From: SW4 sp042466115 | GTDB lineage: Bacteria > Pseudomonadota > Alphaproteobacteria > Rhodobacterales > Rhodobacteraceae | Length of the DNA: 64,000 nucleotides | Direction of reading: 5' to 3' | Assembly: GCF_042466115.1 (NCBI RefSeq) | Contig: NZ_JAXHBQ010000001.1 | Coordinates: 1,178,001 to 1,242,000, forward strand | In this document: in pieces, positions 44,783-54,283 of the stretch | Numbering within the stretch: the stretch's first letter is position 1 | Layout of the letters: every line of letters begins with the position of its first letter | Made by a program: the position numbers and the translations under genes | The notes under the pieces: model-generated | Database searches by the model: none | Told to the model about the DNA's origin: nothing | The model's input: the letters and a program-made list of their open reading frames with translations, nothing else

Positions 44783-46095
44783 TTGACGAAATGCAGCCTG
44801 TCAAAGCTGGCCCGCCACGCGGACACTTCGGGAAGCAGGGCGGCAGGATCATTGCTGGCCAGTGCCCGCGCGATCAGATCGGCAAGGCGCGGTGCATCCG
44901 CCGCCGTCATGCCCCAGCGCACCAGTTCAGGCGTCCCGAACCGCAGCCCGTTCATGTCGCCCGCCACGTCATCAACCGGCAAGCCGATGCCGCAGGCCAG
45001 AAACCCGGCCTTGCGCAGCTTTTTCGACGCCGCCTGCCCGCCGCCATAGGCAGCTGCGTGCAGGGCAAACTGGTGTGAGGCCGTAAACCCCTGCGCGCCG
45101 CCAAACACAGGCACCCCGCGCGCGCCCAAAGCACCCGCCAGCGCCATCGCCATATCAATCATCGCCTGCGCATAAGCGGCACCGTGATCGCGCCAATCCA
45201 GCATCGTCACCGCCAAGGCGGCTGATTTCGCCGCATCAAAATTGGCCGTCATGCCGGGAAAGGCGATGGCGTCCAGCCGCTCGGTCATTTCGGCATCGTT
45301 GGACACGATCAACCCGCCCGCAGGCCCGCCAAGGCTCTTGTATGTGGACATCGTCATGAAATGCGCGCCCTCGGCCAGCGGATTAGACCACGCGCGCCCG
45401 GCAATGATCCCGCATTGGTGGGCCGCATCGAACATCACCTTGGCACCAACCTGATCGGCAATGTCGCGCACGGCGCGCACGGGATGTTCAAACAGGTTCA
45501 GGCTGCCGCCCACGGTGATCAGCTTGGGGCGCTCGCGTTTGGCCATGTCGCGCAAGGCGTCCACGTCAATGGTATATCCATCCGTATTCACCGGTGCATC
45601 CAGCGTGCGCAGCCCGTAAAGCCCCGCACACCCGTCTGCGTGGTGTGTCACATGCCCGCCGATGCTGGCAGGGGGCGCAATGATCGTATCGCCCGCCTTG
45701 CAGGTCGCCATAAAGCCGTAAAGGTTGGCAATCGCCCCCGATGGCACGCGAATTTCGGCATACGACGCCTGAAACACCTCGGCGGCAAGTTCGGCGGCAA
45801 TCACCTCGATTTCCTCGATCGCCTCAAGACCCATTTCGTATTTGTCACCCGGATAGCCCAGCGACGGACGCGACCCGATGCCAGAGGCCAGCAAGGCCTC
45901 GGCGCGCGGGTTCATCACGTTGGTGGCCGGGTTCAGGTTGAAACACTCGCGTTCGTGGATATCGCGATTGCGCGCGGCCAGCGCGTCTATCCGGTGGAGG
46001 ATATCGCCCGACGTGGCCGCCGCCGTCTGCCCCGCAATCCCCTGCACAAGCGTTTCGCAATTTTCCGGCACCCAGGCCCTGCGCGCGATGGTCAT
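44779..46095 (-). CDS. Serine hydroxymethyltransferase-like PLP enzyme
   Basis: This is a fold-type I PLP enzyme of 438 residues related to serine hydroxymethyltransferase but not the housekeeping GlyA. The lysine region reads STYKSLGGPAGGLIVSN where GlyA has TTHKTLRGPRGG. SGAIANLYGFMATCKAGDTI and FDAAHQCGIIAG also match the divergent branch. Known members of this branch include alpha-methylserine hydroxymethyltransferases and aldolases in Paracoccus and Ensifer, so an unusual serine analogue is possible. The start at 46095 follows AAAGGATC; the reading from 46146 has no ribosome site. It is divergent from a GcvA-like LysR regulator. Confidence 0.8.
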   Translation of the reverse strand: MTIARRAWVPENCETLVQGIAGQTAAATSGDILHRIDALAARNRDIHERECFNLNPATNVMNPRAEALLASGIGSRPSLGYPGDKYEMGLEAIEEIEVIAAELAAEVFQASYAEIRVPSGAIANLYGFMATCKAGDTIIAPPASIGGHVTHHADGCAGLYGLRTLDAPVNTDGYTIDVDALRDMAKRERPKLITVGGSLNLFEHPVRAVRDIADQVGAKVMFDAAHQCGIIAGRAWSNPLAEGAHFMTMSTYKSLGGPAGGLIVSNDAEMTERLDAIAFPGMTANFDAAKSAALAVTMLDWRDHGAAYAQAMIDMAMALAGALGARGVPVFGGAQGFTASHQFALHAAAYGGGQAASKKLRKAGFLACGIGLPVDDVAGDMNGLRFGTPELVRWGMTAADAPRLADLIARALASNDPAALLPEVSAWRASFDRLHFVN

Positions 46096-46195
46096 GATCT
46101 TGATCCTTTGATGGTTGCCGCCAGCTTTCCCAACTTCGCCTTGCACTGCAAACCAGAATTTCAGATGCTGGCTTTAGATTTTCTAGGGGTAATTT

Positions 46196-47110
46196 ATGGC
46201 AGTCTCGCCCATGCGCCCGAAAGGGCCACCGCTGAACGCATTGCGCGCATTCGAAGCCGCGGCGCGGCTGGGCAGCTTTGCCGCCGCCGCCGAGGAGCTA
46301 TGCGTGACGGCGGGCGCCGTTTCCCAGCAGATCAAATCGCTTGAAGACTGGGCGCAGGTCACGCTGTTTCACCGCCGCGCACAGGGTGTATCCTTGACGC
46401 CAGCAGGGACGGCCCTGATCCCGACCCTTGGCACGGCCTTTGACGCGCTGGGGCAAGCGGTGCGCGATCTGCGCCAGTCTGCCCGCCACACCGCGTTGCA
46501 TATCGCGGCCATGCCCAGCGTTGCACAACTCTGGCTGTCGCCGCGTTTGCGTGCGATCCGTCGCGCCCTTCCCGATGTGCAAATCTCGGTGACTGTCACC
46601 GAGGCACCACCCAACCTCGCGCGCGAGCTTTTCGATGCCAGTCTGTTCATGCGCGAACCCGCAAGCGCGCCGGGCGCTCTTGAACTGGTGGATGACACGA
46701 TCTTTCCGGTCTGCACCCCCGCGCTGGCGGCACGGATCACTACACCGCAGGATCTTGCACACCACACCCTGCTGCACGATCAAGCCTGGGCGCGCGATTG
46801 GCCACTGTGGGCCCGTGCCGCAGGCCTGAACGGTGCGCATCTGACGGAGGGTCCGCAGTTTTCGCTTTATGCGCTGGCTCTGGACGAGGCAAAGGCGGGC
46901 GCCGGCATTTTGATGGGCCATGCGTGCCTTGTGCAGCCTGCACTTGAAGACGGCAGCCTTTGCCGCCCGTTCGCACAGTCTGTCGCCACAGGAAGCGCGC
47001 TGATGCTTGAAACGCCACCCGCGCACGCGCCCTCAACGGTAACGCGCCGCCTGATAGACGTCCTGACGGCCAATCAATGCCCGCCCAGCACCCCTGTGCG
47101 CACGGAATAA
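46196..47110 (+). CDS. LysR family regulator (GcvA-like)
   Basis: This 304-residue regulator has a helix-turn-helix LGSFAAAAEELCVTAGAVSQ then IKSLEDWAQ, typical of the GcvA subgroup, which often controls glycine or beta-lactamase-type genes. Effector-domain segments follow from THTALH-like residue 100 onward. It is divergent from the SHMT-like enzyme with 100 bp between them, so it likely controls that gene. Its 3' end overlaps the convergent SulP gene by 37 bp. AGGGG precedes the ATG. Confidence 0.88.
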   Translation: MAVSPMRPKGPPLNALRAFEAAARLGSFAAAAEELCVTAGAVSQQIKSLEDWAQVTLFHRRAQGVSLTPAGTALIPTLGTAFDALGQAVRDLRQSARHTALHIAAMPSVAQLWLSPRLRAIRRALPDVQISVTVTEAPPNLARELFDASLFMREPASAPGALELVDDTIFPVCTPALAARITTPQDLAHHTLLHDQAWARDWPLWARAAGLNGAHLTEGPQFSLYALALDEAKAGAGILMGHACLVQPALEDGSLCRPFAQSVATGSALMLETPPAHAPSTVTRRLIDVLTANQCPPSTPVRTE

Positions 47111-48741
47111 TCGGCGGCGATTTCGTAATCGGGATCATCGTCGCTGTCGATCATCAGGTGCCCTGCCTTGGTCAGCAGACGGTGGCAGTCACGCGACAGG
47201 TGGCGCAGGCGGATCTGCTTGCCTGCGTCCTCGTAACGGCCCGCGATTGCCTCGATCGCCTGCAACGCGGATTGGTCGACCACGCGGCTGCGGTTGAAGT
47301 CGATGATCACGGTATCGGGGTCATTTTCAACGTCAAAGATTTCGTTGAATCCGTCCGTTGACCCAAAGAACAGCGGCCCTTCGATTTCATAGACCTTGGC
47401 CCCTTTTTCGGTGTTGCTTTCGCGGGTGATCGCATGGATGCGCTGCGCGTTGTTCCATGCATAGGCCAGTGCCGACACGATCACGCCAACCACCACGGCG
47501 GTGGCCAGATCGGTCCAGACTGTGACAACCGTGACCAGCACAATCACAAAGGAATCCGTCAGCGGCACCTTGCGCAGGATCGTCAACGAATTCCACGCGA
47601 ATGTGCCGATCACCACCATGAACATCACGCCCACCAACGCGGCCAGTGGGATCTGTTCAATCAGACCACTGGCGAACAGGATAAAGGCCAGCAAAAACAG
47701 GGCCGCAACGATCCCCGCGATGCGGGTGCGTCCGCCGGATTTCACGTTGATCATGGATTGGCCGATCATCGCACAACCACCCATGCCACCAAAGAAGCCG
47801 GTCACGGTATTGGCAACCCCTTGGGCGATGCATTCCTGTGACGCACCGCCACGCTTGCCGGTCATTTCACCGACAAGGTTCAGGGTCAGCAGGCTTTCGA
47901 TCAGGCCGATCGCCGCCAGAATGACAGCAAAAGGCGCGATGATATAAAGCGTTTCAAGGGTGAACGGCGCAAGCATATCACCATAAAGGCCAACCCCGCC
48001 TTCGCCACCAAAGCTGAACGGCATGTGGAACGGCGGGAACGTCCCGCTGATCGAGGACAGATCGCCGACGCGCGGCACTTCAAGCCCAAGGCCAATCACA
48101 ATCGCCGCGACAATCCCGATCCCCGCCAACGGGGCCGGCACGATCTTGGTGATCCGTGGCATGACCCAGATGATCGCCATGGTCAGCGCCACCAAGGCCA
48201 GCATCAGGAACAGCGGCGCGCCGGTCAGCCATTCACCGCTGGCCATCCTGTGCCCGCCGCCACCTTCGGCCGATCCGGGCACCTGAAACTGGCCCAGTTG
48301 CGCAAGGAAAATCACGATCGCAAGGCCGTTCACAAAGCCCAGCATCACCGGATGCGGCACAAGCCGGATAAACCGGCCCCAATGCATGAAGCCGACAAAA
48401 AGCTGGATCAGCCCCATCAGAATGACGGTCGCAAACAGGTATTCAACGCCGTGCAGCGCCACAAGGCTGACCATCACGACCGCCAATGCCCCCGTCGCGC
48501 CCGAAATCATCCCCGGACGCCCGCCGATCAGGGCCGTGATCAAGCCAACGATGAACGCCGCATAAAGCCCGACCAGCGGATGCACACCGGCAACAAAGGC
48601 AAAGGCCACGGCCTCGGGGACAAGGGCCAGCGCAACCGTCAGACCCGACAGCACTTCGGTGCGCAGCACAGATGGGGTCAACCCCTTGGTCGTGGGTTTC
48701 AGATCATGGTCATCAAGACGTTGGGCAAAGGCCGCGAGCAT
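47074..48741 (-). CDS. SulP family anion transporter with STAS domain
   Basis: This is a membrane transporter for sulfate or bicarbonate-type anions. About 555 residues are read from the ATG at 48741. The multi-helix core begins GLTPSVLRTEVLSGLTVALA and contains VPEAVAFAFVAGVHPLVGLYAAF. The C-terminal cytoplasmic STAS domain is clear (PLFFGSTDGFNEIF, VIIDFNRSRVVDQSALQAIEAI). A TTG at 48753 has a better AGGTGA ribosome site and would add four residues. The frame is open to 48831. The cargo (sulfate, bicarbonate or other) cannot be told from sequence. No carbonic anhydrase is adjacent. Confidence 0.88.
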   Translation of the reverse strand: MLAAFAQRLDDHDLKPTTKGLTPSVLRTEVLSGLTVALALVPEAVAFAFVAGVHPLVGLYAAFIVGLITALIGGRPGMISGATGALAVVMVSLVALHGVEYLFATVILMGLIQLFVGFMHWGRFIRLVPHPVMLGFVNGLAIVIFLAQLGQFQVPGSAEGGGGHRMASGEWLTGAPLFLMLALVALTMAIIWVMPRITKIVPAPLAGIGIVAAIVIGLGLEVPRVGDLSSISGTFPPFHMPFSFGGEGGVGLYGDMLAPFTLETLYIIAPFAVILAAIGLIESLLTLNLVGEMTGKRGGASQECIAQGVANTVTGFFGGMGGCAMIGQSMINVKSGGRTRIAGIVAALFLLAFILFASGLIEQIPLAALVGVMFMVVIGTFAWNSLTILRKVPLTDSFVIVLVTVVTVWTDLATAVVVGVIVSALAYAWNNAQRIHAITRESNTEKGAKVYEIEGPLFFGSTDGFNEIFDVENDPDTVIIDFNRSRVVDQSALQAIEAIAGRYEDAGKQIRLRHLSRDCHRLLTKAGHLMIDSDDDPDYEIAADYSVRTGVLGGH

Positions 48742-48938
48742 GGCTTTGGGCAAGAGAGTCACCTGTATTTTCGGATTTTGACCCCACCTATCGGGCGCGC
48801 GGCGCAATGTCACGCCCCTTGGCCGCCCCATTGCGCGGTGTTGCAGGCATCACACGTCATTTTTGCGTGCTGGCCACTTTTCATTTCAACAGCCGCGCGC
48901 CAAACTGGGGACAACCCATGCGCGAAAGGACAAGCCAC

Positions 48939-49808
48939 ATGCCCCGGACGACAATCGGAATCATCGGTGGATCAGGTGTTTACGATATCAAAGGGCTGGA
49001 CGGGGCAACGTGGCGCACTGTGAACGGGCCTTGGGGCGCGCCGTCCGATCAAATCCTCACTGGGGGCTTGAACGGCGTCGATATGGCCTTTCTGCCACGC
49101 CACGGGCGCGGGCATGTTCACACGCCGTCAACTGTCCCTTATCGCGCCAATATTGACGCGCTGAAACGGCTGGGCGTGACCGATATCATCAGCGTCAGCG
49201 CCTGTGGTTCATTTCGCGAGGACATGCCGCCGGGTGATTTCGTGATCGTCGATCAGTTCATCGACCGGACCTTCGCGCGCGAAAAGTCGTTTTTCGGCAC
49301 GGGATGCGTGGCGCATGTCAGCGTGGCCCATCCGACCTGCACGCGCCTTGGCGACATCCTGTCAGCCGCGGCAAAAACCGCCGACATCACCGCCCATCGC
49401 GGCGGCACCTATCTGGCGATGGAGGGGCCACAGTTTTCAAGTGTGGCGGAATCCAGGATGTATCGCGCATGGGGCTGCGATGTCATCGGGATGACCAACA
49501 TGCCCGAAGCCAAACTCGCCCGCGAGGCGGAAATCTGCTACGCCTCGGTCGCGATGATCACCGATTTTGACAGTTGGCACCCTGATCACGGTGCAGTCGA
49601 CATCAGCGATATCATCGCCACCCTTGGCGCGAATTCCGCCAATGCGCGCAGCCTGATCAGCCAGCTTCCCACCCTATTGGGTGGCACGCGCGTTGACTGC
49701 CCCTGCGGCTGTGACCGCGCGTTGGATCACGCTGTGATGACGGCGCCCGACAAACGCGATCCCGCACTTGTGAAAAAGCTGGACGCGGTTGCGGGGCGTG
49801 TGCTGTGA
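48939..49808 (+). CDS. mtnP: S-methyl-5'-thioadenosine phosphorylase
   Basis: This 289-residue trimeric phosphorylase splits methylthioadenosine, a by-product of polyamine synthesis, into adenine and methylthioribose-1-phosphate. IGIIGGSGVYDI at the start, FLPRHGRGHVHTPSTVPYRAN, and the substrate loop TYLAMEGPQFSSVAESRMYRAWGCDVIGMTN are typical. The ATG at 48939 follows AAAGGA; an upstream ATG at 48918 is possible. The stop overlaps the GTG of the DUF2927 gene. The downstream apt gene recycles the adenine produced, so the operon is coherent. Confidence 0.95.
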   Translation: MPRTTIGIIGGSGVYDIKGLDGATWRTVNGPWGAPSDQILTGGLNGVDMAFLPRHGRGHVHTPSTVPYRANIDALKRLGVTDIISVSACGSFREDMPPGDFVIVDQFIDRTFAREKSFFGTGCVAHVSVAHPTCTRLGDILSAAAKTADITAHRGGTYLAMEGPQFSSVAESRMYRAWGCDVIGMTNMPEAKLAREAEICYASVAMITDFDSWHPDHGAVDISDIIATLGANSANARSLISQLPTLLGGTRVDCPCGCDRALDHAVMTAPDKRDPALVKKLDAVAGRVL

Positions 49809-50476
49809 AATATCTTGCCGCCCTTTTGTTCGCCCTGTCCCTGCCCGTTTCGGCGCAGGAATTCATCGCCAGCAACGGCCCCCTGACGGATGATGATTTT
49901 TACAACACCGTTGCCTGCGGTGCGCGACCGGGGGGCGAGTGCCAAGGGCCCTATGTGCGCTGGGTGCCGCCCAACGGTGATGCAATCACCGTCGCCTTTC
50001 AACCGGTCCCCATCACTTTTCCGGCGGGGCTTGAACGCGCCCTGTCGCAGTCACTTGATCGGGCAATCCAGCAGTTGAACAACGTCACCGGCGCGATCGA
50101 ACTGCGCCGCACCTACAAGTCCGGCAGCGCGGATATCGCGATCTATCTGCAAAGCATCGTTGCGGGTGACGACATCACCGGCATCGGTGTTCCCGAACTG
50201 GAAGGCGTGGAAATCGGCGCGGCAATCGTGCAGGTCTGGTGGAACGGCAACCTTGAGATCACCGAAGCCGTGATTGTCTTTGCCAGCGACATCCCGCTGG
50301 ACGAGGCAGATTCCATCATGCTCGAAGAGCTGACCCAAGGGCTTGGCCTGCTGACCGATATCCGCAATCCGTTCTATGACGACCGCTCGATCTTTTCCGA
50401 AGATTCCAACTCGGTGCGCAAACTTGGCCCACAGGACCGGATGGCCATCGCACGCCACTACGCCAACGCAAATTGA
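49805..50476 (+). CDS. DUF2927 exported protein
   Basis: This 223-residue protein starts with GTG (overlap GTGA with mtnP). A signal peptide (KYLAALLFALSLPVSAQ) precedes a DUF2927 domain, with RWVPPNGDAITVAF, SGSADIAIYLQ and VIVFASDIPLDEADSIMLEELTQGLGLL visible. The last segment resembles the substrate helix of zinc-peptidase-like folds (here LEELTQGLG, without an HExxH). Its role is unknown. It is embedded between mtnP and apt. Confidence 0.85.
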   Translation: MKYLAALLFALSLPVSAQEFIASNGPLTDDDFYNTVACGARPGGECQGPYVRWVPPNGDAITVAFQPVPITFPAGLERALSQSLDRAIQQLNNVTGAIELRRTYKSGSADIAIYLQSIVAGDDITGIGVPELEGVEIGAAIVQVWWNGNLEITEAVIVFASDIPLDEADSIMLEELTQGLGLLTDIRNPFYDDRSIFSEDSNSVRKLGPQDRMAIARHYANAN

Positions 50477-50493
50477 CCTCGCAGGACATATTC

Positions 50494-51024
50494 ATGAAAA
50501 CCGTCAAAGACTACATCCGCACGATCCTCGACTTCCCGCATGAAGGGATCATGTTTCGCGATGTGACGACCCTGTTCGCGCACCCACGCGGATTTCGTAT
50601 GGCGGTTGACCAACTGCTGCACCCCTATGCGGGCGAAGATATCGACGTTGTCATCGGGCTCGAGGCGCGCGGCTTTATCCTTGGCGGCGCAATCGCGCAC
50701 CAGCTTGGCAAGGGTTTCGTGCCGATCCGCAAAAAGGGCAAACTTCCCGGCAAAACGATCGAACAGGCCTATGCGCTGGAATACGGCGAGGCGGTGATGG
50801 AAATGCACGACGATGCAATTCAGGCCGGTGCCAAGGTTCTGGTTGTGGACGATCTGCTGGCTACGGGTGGCACTGCCGAGGCAGGGATCAAACTGATCGA
50901 ACGGCTGGGTGGGCAGGTGATTGGTTGTGCCTTTGTCATTGACCTGCCCGACCTTGGCGGGCGGACGCGGCTGGAAACGCTGGGCATGGATGTGCATGCG
51001 CTGTGCACCTTTGACGGCGACTAG
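50494..51024 (+). CDS. apt: Adenine phosphoribosyltransferase
   Basis: This 176-residue enzyme converts adenine and PRPP to AMP. The PRPP-binding motif VLVVDDLLATGGTAEAG and GLEARGFILGGAIAHQLG are diagnostic. The ATG at 50494 follows a GCAGGACA ribosome site 17 bp after the DUF2927 stop. It closes the mtnP-DUF2927-apt salvage operon and overlaps the convergent FAD oxidase pseudogene by 4 bp. Confidence 0.95.
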   Translation: MKTVKDYIRTILDFPHEGIMFRDVTTLFAHPRGFRMAVDQLLHPYAGEDIDVVIGLEARGFILGGAIAHQLGKGFVPIRKKGKLPGKTIEQAYALEYGEAVMEMHDDAIQAGAKVLVVDDLLATGGTAEAGIKLIERLGGQVIGCAFVIDLPDLGGRTRLETLGMDVHALCTFDGD

Positions 51025-52429
51025 GTGCGCAGCACCGCGCCGGGGTTCATGATACCATCGGGATCAAGGGCGGCCTTGATCGCGCGCATCATCGCCAGCT
51101 TGGCTGGATCGCCGTAGCGTTCCAGATCATCCACCTTCAAGCGCCCGATCCCGTGTTCGGCGCTCACAGACCCGCCGAACGAATGCGCCAGATCATGCAC
51201 GGCTGTCTTGATTGCATCGCGACTGTCGCGGAAATCGTCGCGTGATGCGCCATGGGGCGGAAAGACGTTGTAGTGCAGATTGCCATCCCCAAGATGGCCA
51301 AAGCAATTGATCCGAAAATCGCCAATTGCCGCTAATGTCTCCCCGCCCTGCGCAATGAAATCGGGGATGCAGGACAGCGGCACGGAAATATCATGGGACG
51401 AGATTGACCCGATCCGCCGGTTTGCCTGGGGATGCTTTCGCGCAGATGCCAGAATGCGGCGCGTTGCGCCAAGGACTGCGCAATCACCCCGTCCGTGACC
51501 AACCCTGCCGCATCGGCGGCACCATAAAGATCACCAAGCGCATCATCCGGCGACAGCCCCCGCGGCAAGCCCAGATCAATCAGGACCATCCAGTCGGGCT
51601 GATCCGTGAATGGCCGCGCCACCTCCGGCCCCACCTCGGCCAGAAAATCCGGCCCCTGGCGGTGCATCAGTTCAAAGGCGTTGATCGTATCCCCAAGCCG
51701 CTCTCCAGCGAGCGCAAGCAGTTCCAGTGCTGCCACGGGCGAATGCACGGCAAAGATCGCCGCGCCAACCTCGGCAGGCACAGGCACCAGCCGCAGCGCC
51801 GCTGCCGTGATCACCCCCAGCGTGCCTTCCGCGCCGATCATCAGGTCACGCAGGTCATATCCGGTGTTGTCCTTGCGCAGCCGCGACAGCCCGTGCCAGA
51901 CCGTCCCGTCAGGGCGCACGACTTCAAGGCCCAGACACTGCGCCCGCGCATTGCCATAACGCAGCACATTCACACCGCCCGCATTTGTTGACAGCAACCC
52001 GCCAATTCGCGCCGACCCTTCGGATGCAAGCGACAGCGCGAACATCCGGTCAACGTCAGACGCGGCGCGATGAACGTCAGCCAAAATGACGCCCGCATCA
52101 ACGACGATCACGTTTTCGGACGGATAAACTGCACGGATCGCGTTCATGCGTTCAAGTGACAGAACAACGGGCGCTGGCCCATCGGGTTGCAACTGCCCGC
52201 CCACCAATCCGGTGCCGCCACCATAAGGCACAACGCCGATCTGCGCCTGCGCGCAGGCCGCGACGATCAGCGCAACTTCATCGGTGCTGGCGGGCGCAAG
52301 CACCAGCCCCTTCCCTGTCCAGCGTCCACGCGGTTCTTGCAGATAGGGGGCCGTATCAGCGCGAAATGTCGCGGCAGGCAGCCGGCTGCGCAAGCCGTCC
52401 TCGAACGCTGCCGTGACCCCGTTCAGCAT
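51021..52429 (-). pseudogene. FAD-linked oxidase (GlcD/D-lactate dehydrogenase type), 1-bp deletion
   Basis: This is a flavoprotein of the FAD_binding_4/FAD-oxidase_C family, likely a glycolate or D-2-hydroxyacid dehydrogenase. The N-terminal FAD domain is intact, with VVPYGGGTGLVGGQLQP and GGLLSTNAGGVNVLRYG. After LRESIP the frame breaks. Inserting one base between 51427 and 51428 on the plus strand restores IPEANRRIGSISSHDIS and VPLSCIPDFI, the conserved junction, and the gene then runs to the stop with the FGHLGDGNLHYNVFPPHG and AEHGIGRLK motifs present. The repaired length is 1410 nt, exactly 470 codons. Either the gene is broken by deletion or the base is a sequence error. The ATG at 52429 is the family start. 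Confidence 0.82.
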
Positions 52430-52433
52430 TGCC

Positions 52434-53018
52434 CTACCCCACATCCGTTTTGCCGCGCCGATCACTGCGCAGGTTGGCGTAAAGCACGTGGTTGCGCCAG
52501 CGCCCGTTGATCTGAAGATAGCTTTGCGCCACGCCTTCATATTTGTAGCCGCATTTTTCCAGCAAGCTGCGCGAGGCGGTGTTTTCAGGCAAACATCCTG
52601 CCTCGATCCGGCTCAGGTCAAGGGTGTGAAAGGCGTGATGCACGACCGCGCCAATCGCCTCGCGCATGTAGCCCTGCCGCGCAAAAACCGCGCCGATCCA
52701 GTAACCTGTCGTGCCAGCCTGTGCCGGGCCACGGCGGATGTTGTCCAGCGTGATCGCCCCCAGCAGCGCCTCGTCCTTGCGCCGGATCAGAAACAGCGGC
52801 ACCGCCGTTCCGCTGCTGATTGACCGCTGCGCCCAATAGACCCGATTGGTAAAGGCTTTGCGGCTAAGGTGATCGCTGGCCCATGACGGCTCCCACGGTG
52901 TCAGGAATTGCGCACTGGCCTGCCGCAACGCCGCCCAACTGCGAAAATCCGCATGGACCGGCGGGCGAAGCGTAAGCCGTTCGGTTTCAATGCGGACTTT
53001 GCGTTTGGGCCTTAGCAT
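52434..53018 (-). CDS. GNAT acetyltransferase, RimJ/RimL-like
   Basis: This 194-residue acetyltransferase has an N-terminal VRIETERLTLRPPVHADF, the RimJ/RimL strand pattern, then GAVFARQGYMREAIGAVVHHAF as the acetyl-CoA-binding segment and ENTASRSLLEKCGYKYEG. RimJ-type enzymes acetylate N-termini of ribosomal proteins; the substrate here is not proven. The start overlaps the M16 peptidase stop by one base. Confidence 0.88.
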   Translation of the reverse strand: MLRPKRKVRIETERLTLRPPVHADFRSWAALRQASAQFLTPWEPSWASDHLSRKAFTNRVYWAQRSISSGTAVPLFLIRRKDEALLGAITLDNIRRGPAQAGTTGYWIGAVFARQGYMREAIGAVVHHAFHTLDLSRIEAGCLPENTASRSLLEKCGYKYEGVAQSYLQINGRWRNHVLYANLRSDRRGKTDVG

Positions 53019-54283
53019 CAGGCGGCAAGCCTTTCGCGCAGGGCCGCAAGATCAGGTGTGGCCTTGGCCGGACCATAAATCGTCAGGGCCGCGCCCGATT
53101 TTGTCACCATGTCAGCGGCAAGACTTTTGACATCACCGGTCGTGACCGCATCAATCCGCGCGATCACTTCTTCCAGTGGCGGCACGCGCCCCCAGATCGA
53201 CACCATGCGCGCCAGCCTTTCGGCACGGTTTGACGGGCTTTCCAGCCCCATCAGCAGCCCCGCCTTCATCTGCGCGCGCGCACGCGCGACTTCGTCTGCG
53301 CGCATGTCATCGGCGCTGCGCTTAAGTTCATCCATGGTGATCGCAGCCAGATCGCCGATCTGATCGGCAGATGTGCCTGCATAGATCGTTGTCATACCCG
53401 TATCCGCATAGGCACCGGCCTGCGCAAAAATCGTATAGCACAAGCCCCGCTTTTCGCGCACTTCCTGAAACAGGCGCGAAGACATGCCGCCACCAAGGGC
53501 CGTCGCATAGATCTGCGCCGTATAGATTTCAGGGTCGTTATAGGCCGGGCCTTCGAGGGCAAGGGCAAAATGCACCTGCTCAAGTGATTTGACCTCGTGG
53601 CGCTCACCGCCCTGAAACTGCGCGGGCACGATCAGCGCCTGCGCGGGGCCCGCATCCAGATGCCCGAACAGGGCTTCGGCCCGTTTCACGATTGCATCGT
53701 GATCAATGGCGCCCGCGGCGGACAGGATCATCTGGCCGGGTTGGTAGTTGGTACGCACAAACTCTGCCAGATCGTCGCGCGAAAACGCGCTGACCCGTTC
53801 AACAGGCCCAAGGATCGTGCGGCCAATGGGTTGGTCGGGATAGGCGACCTCTTGCAGCCAATCGAATATGATATCGTCGGGCGTATCCAAGGCCTGCCCG
53901 ATCTCTTGCAAGATCACGCCGCGCTCGGTTTCAATTTCAGCGGGATCAAAGACGGGGTTCAGCAGGATGTCGGAAATCACATCCAGCGCCAGCGGCACAT
54001 CATCCTGCAAGACGCGGGCGTAATAGGCTGTCATTTCACGGCTGGTATAGGCGTTGATATAACCGCCCACATCCTCGATCGCTTCGGCAATTTGCAGCGC
54101 GCTGCGGGTCTTGGTCCCCTTGAACGCCATATGTTCAAGAAAATGCGCAATCCCGTTCTGGGCAAGCGTTTCATTGCGCCCGCCCGCATTGACCCAAATG
54201 CCAAGCGAGGCAGATTTCAAACCGGGCATGTGTTCGGTGACGATCCGCAGACCGTTGGACAGGGTATGAAGTTGGACGCTCAC
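53018..54283 (-). CDS. M16 family zinc peptidase (processing-peptidase-like)
   Basis: This is a 421-residue inverzincin of the M16B type, related to mitochondrial processing peptidase beta. The zinc site HFLEH (H47, E50, H51) is in QNGIAHFLEHMAFKG, and the third ligand is the glutamate of EIETERGVILQEI. The C-terminal half has the paired-domain arginine region (GGGMSSRLFQEVREKRGLCYTIF). It is translated in a cta-thrC run, overlapping thrC by 4 bp, as in other Rhodobacterales. The substrate is unknown. Confidence 0.9.
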   Translation of the reverse strand: MSVQLHTLSNGLRIVTEHMPGLKSASLGIWVNAGGRNETLAQNGIAHFLEHMAFKGTKTRSALQIAEAIEDVGGYINAYTSREMTAYYARVLQDDVPLALDVISDILLNPVFDPAEIETERGVILQEIGQALDTPDDIIFDWLQEVAYPDQPIGRTILGPVERVSAFSRDDLAEFVRTNYQPGQMILSAAGAIDHDAIVKRAEALFGHLDAGPAQALIVPAQFQGGERHEVKSLEQVHFALALEGPAYNDPEIYTAQIYATALGGGMSSRLFQEVREKRGLCYTIFAQAGAYADTGMTTIYAGTSADQIGDLAAITMDELKRSADDMRADEVARARAQMKAGLLMGLESPSNRAERLARMVSIWGRVPPLEEVIARIDAVTTGDVKSLAADMVTKSGAALTIYGPAKATPDLAALRERLAA

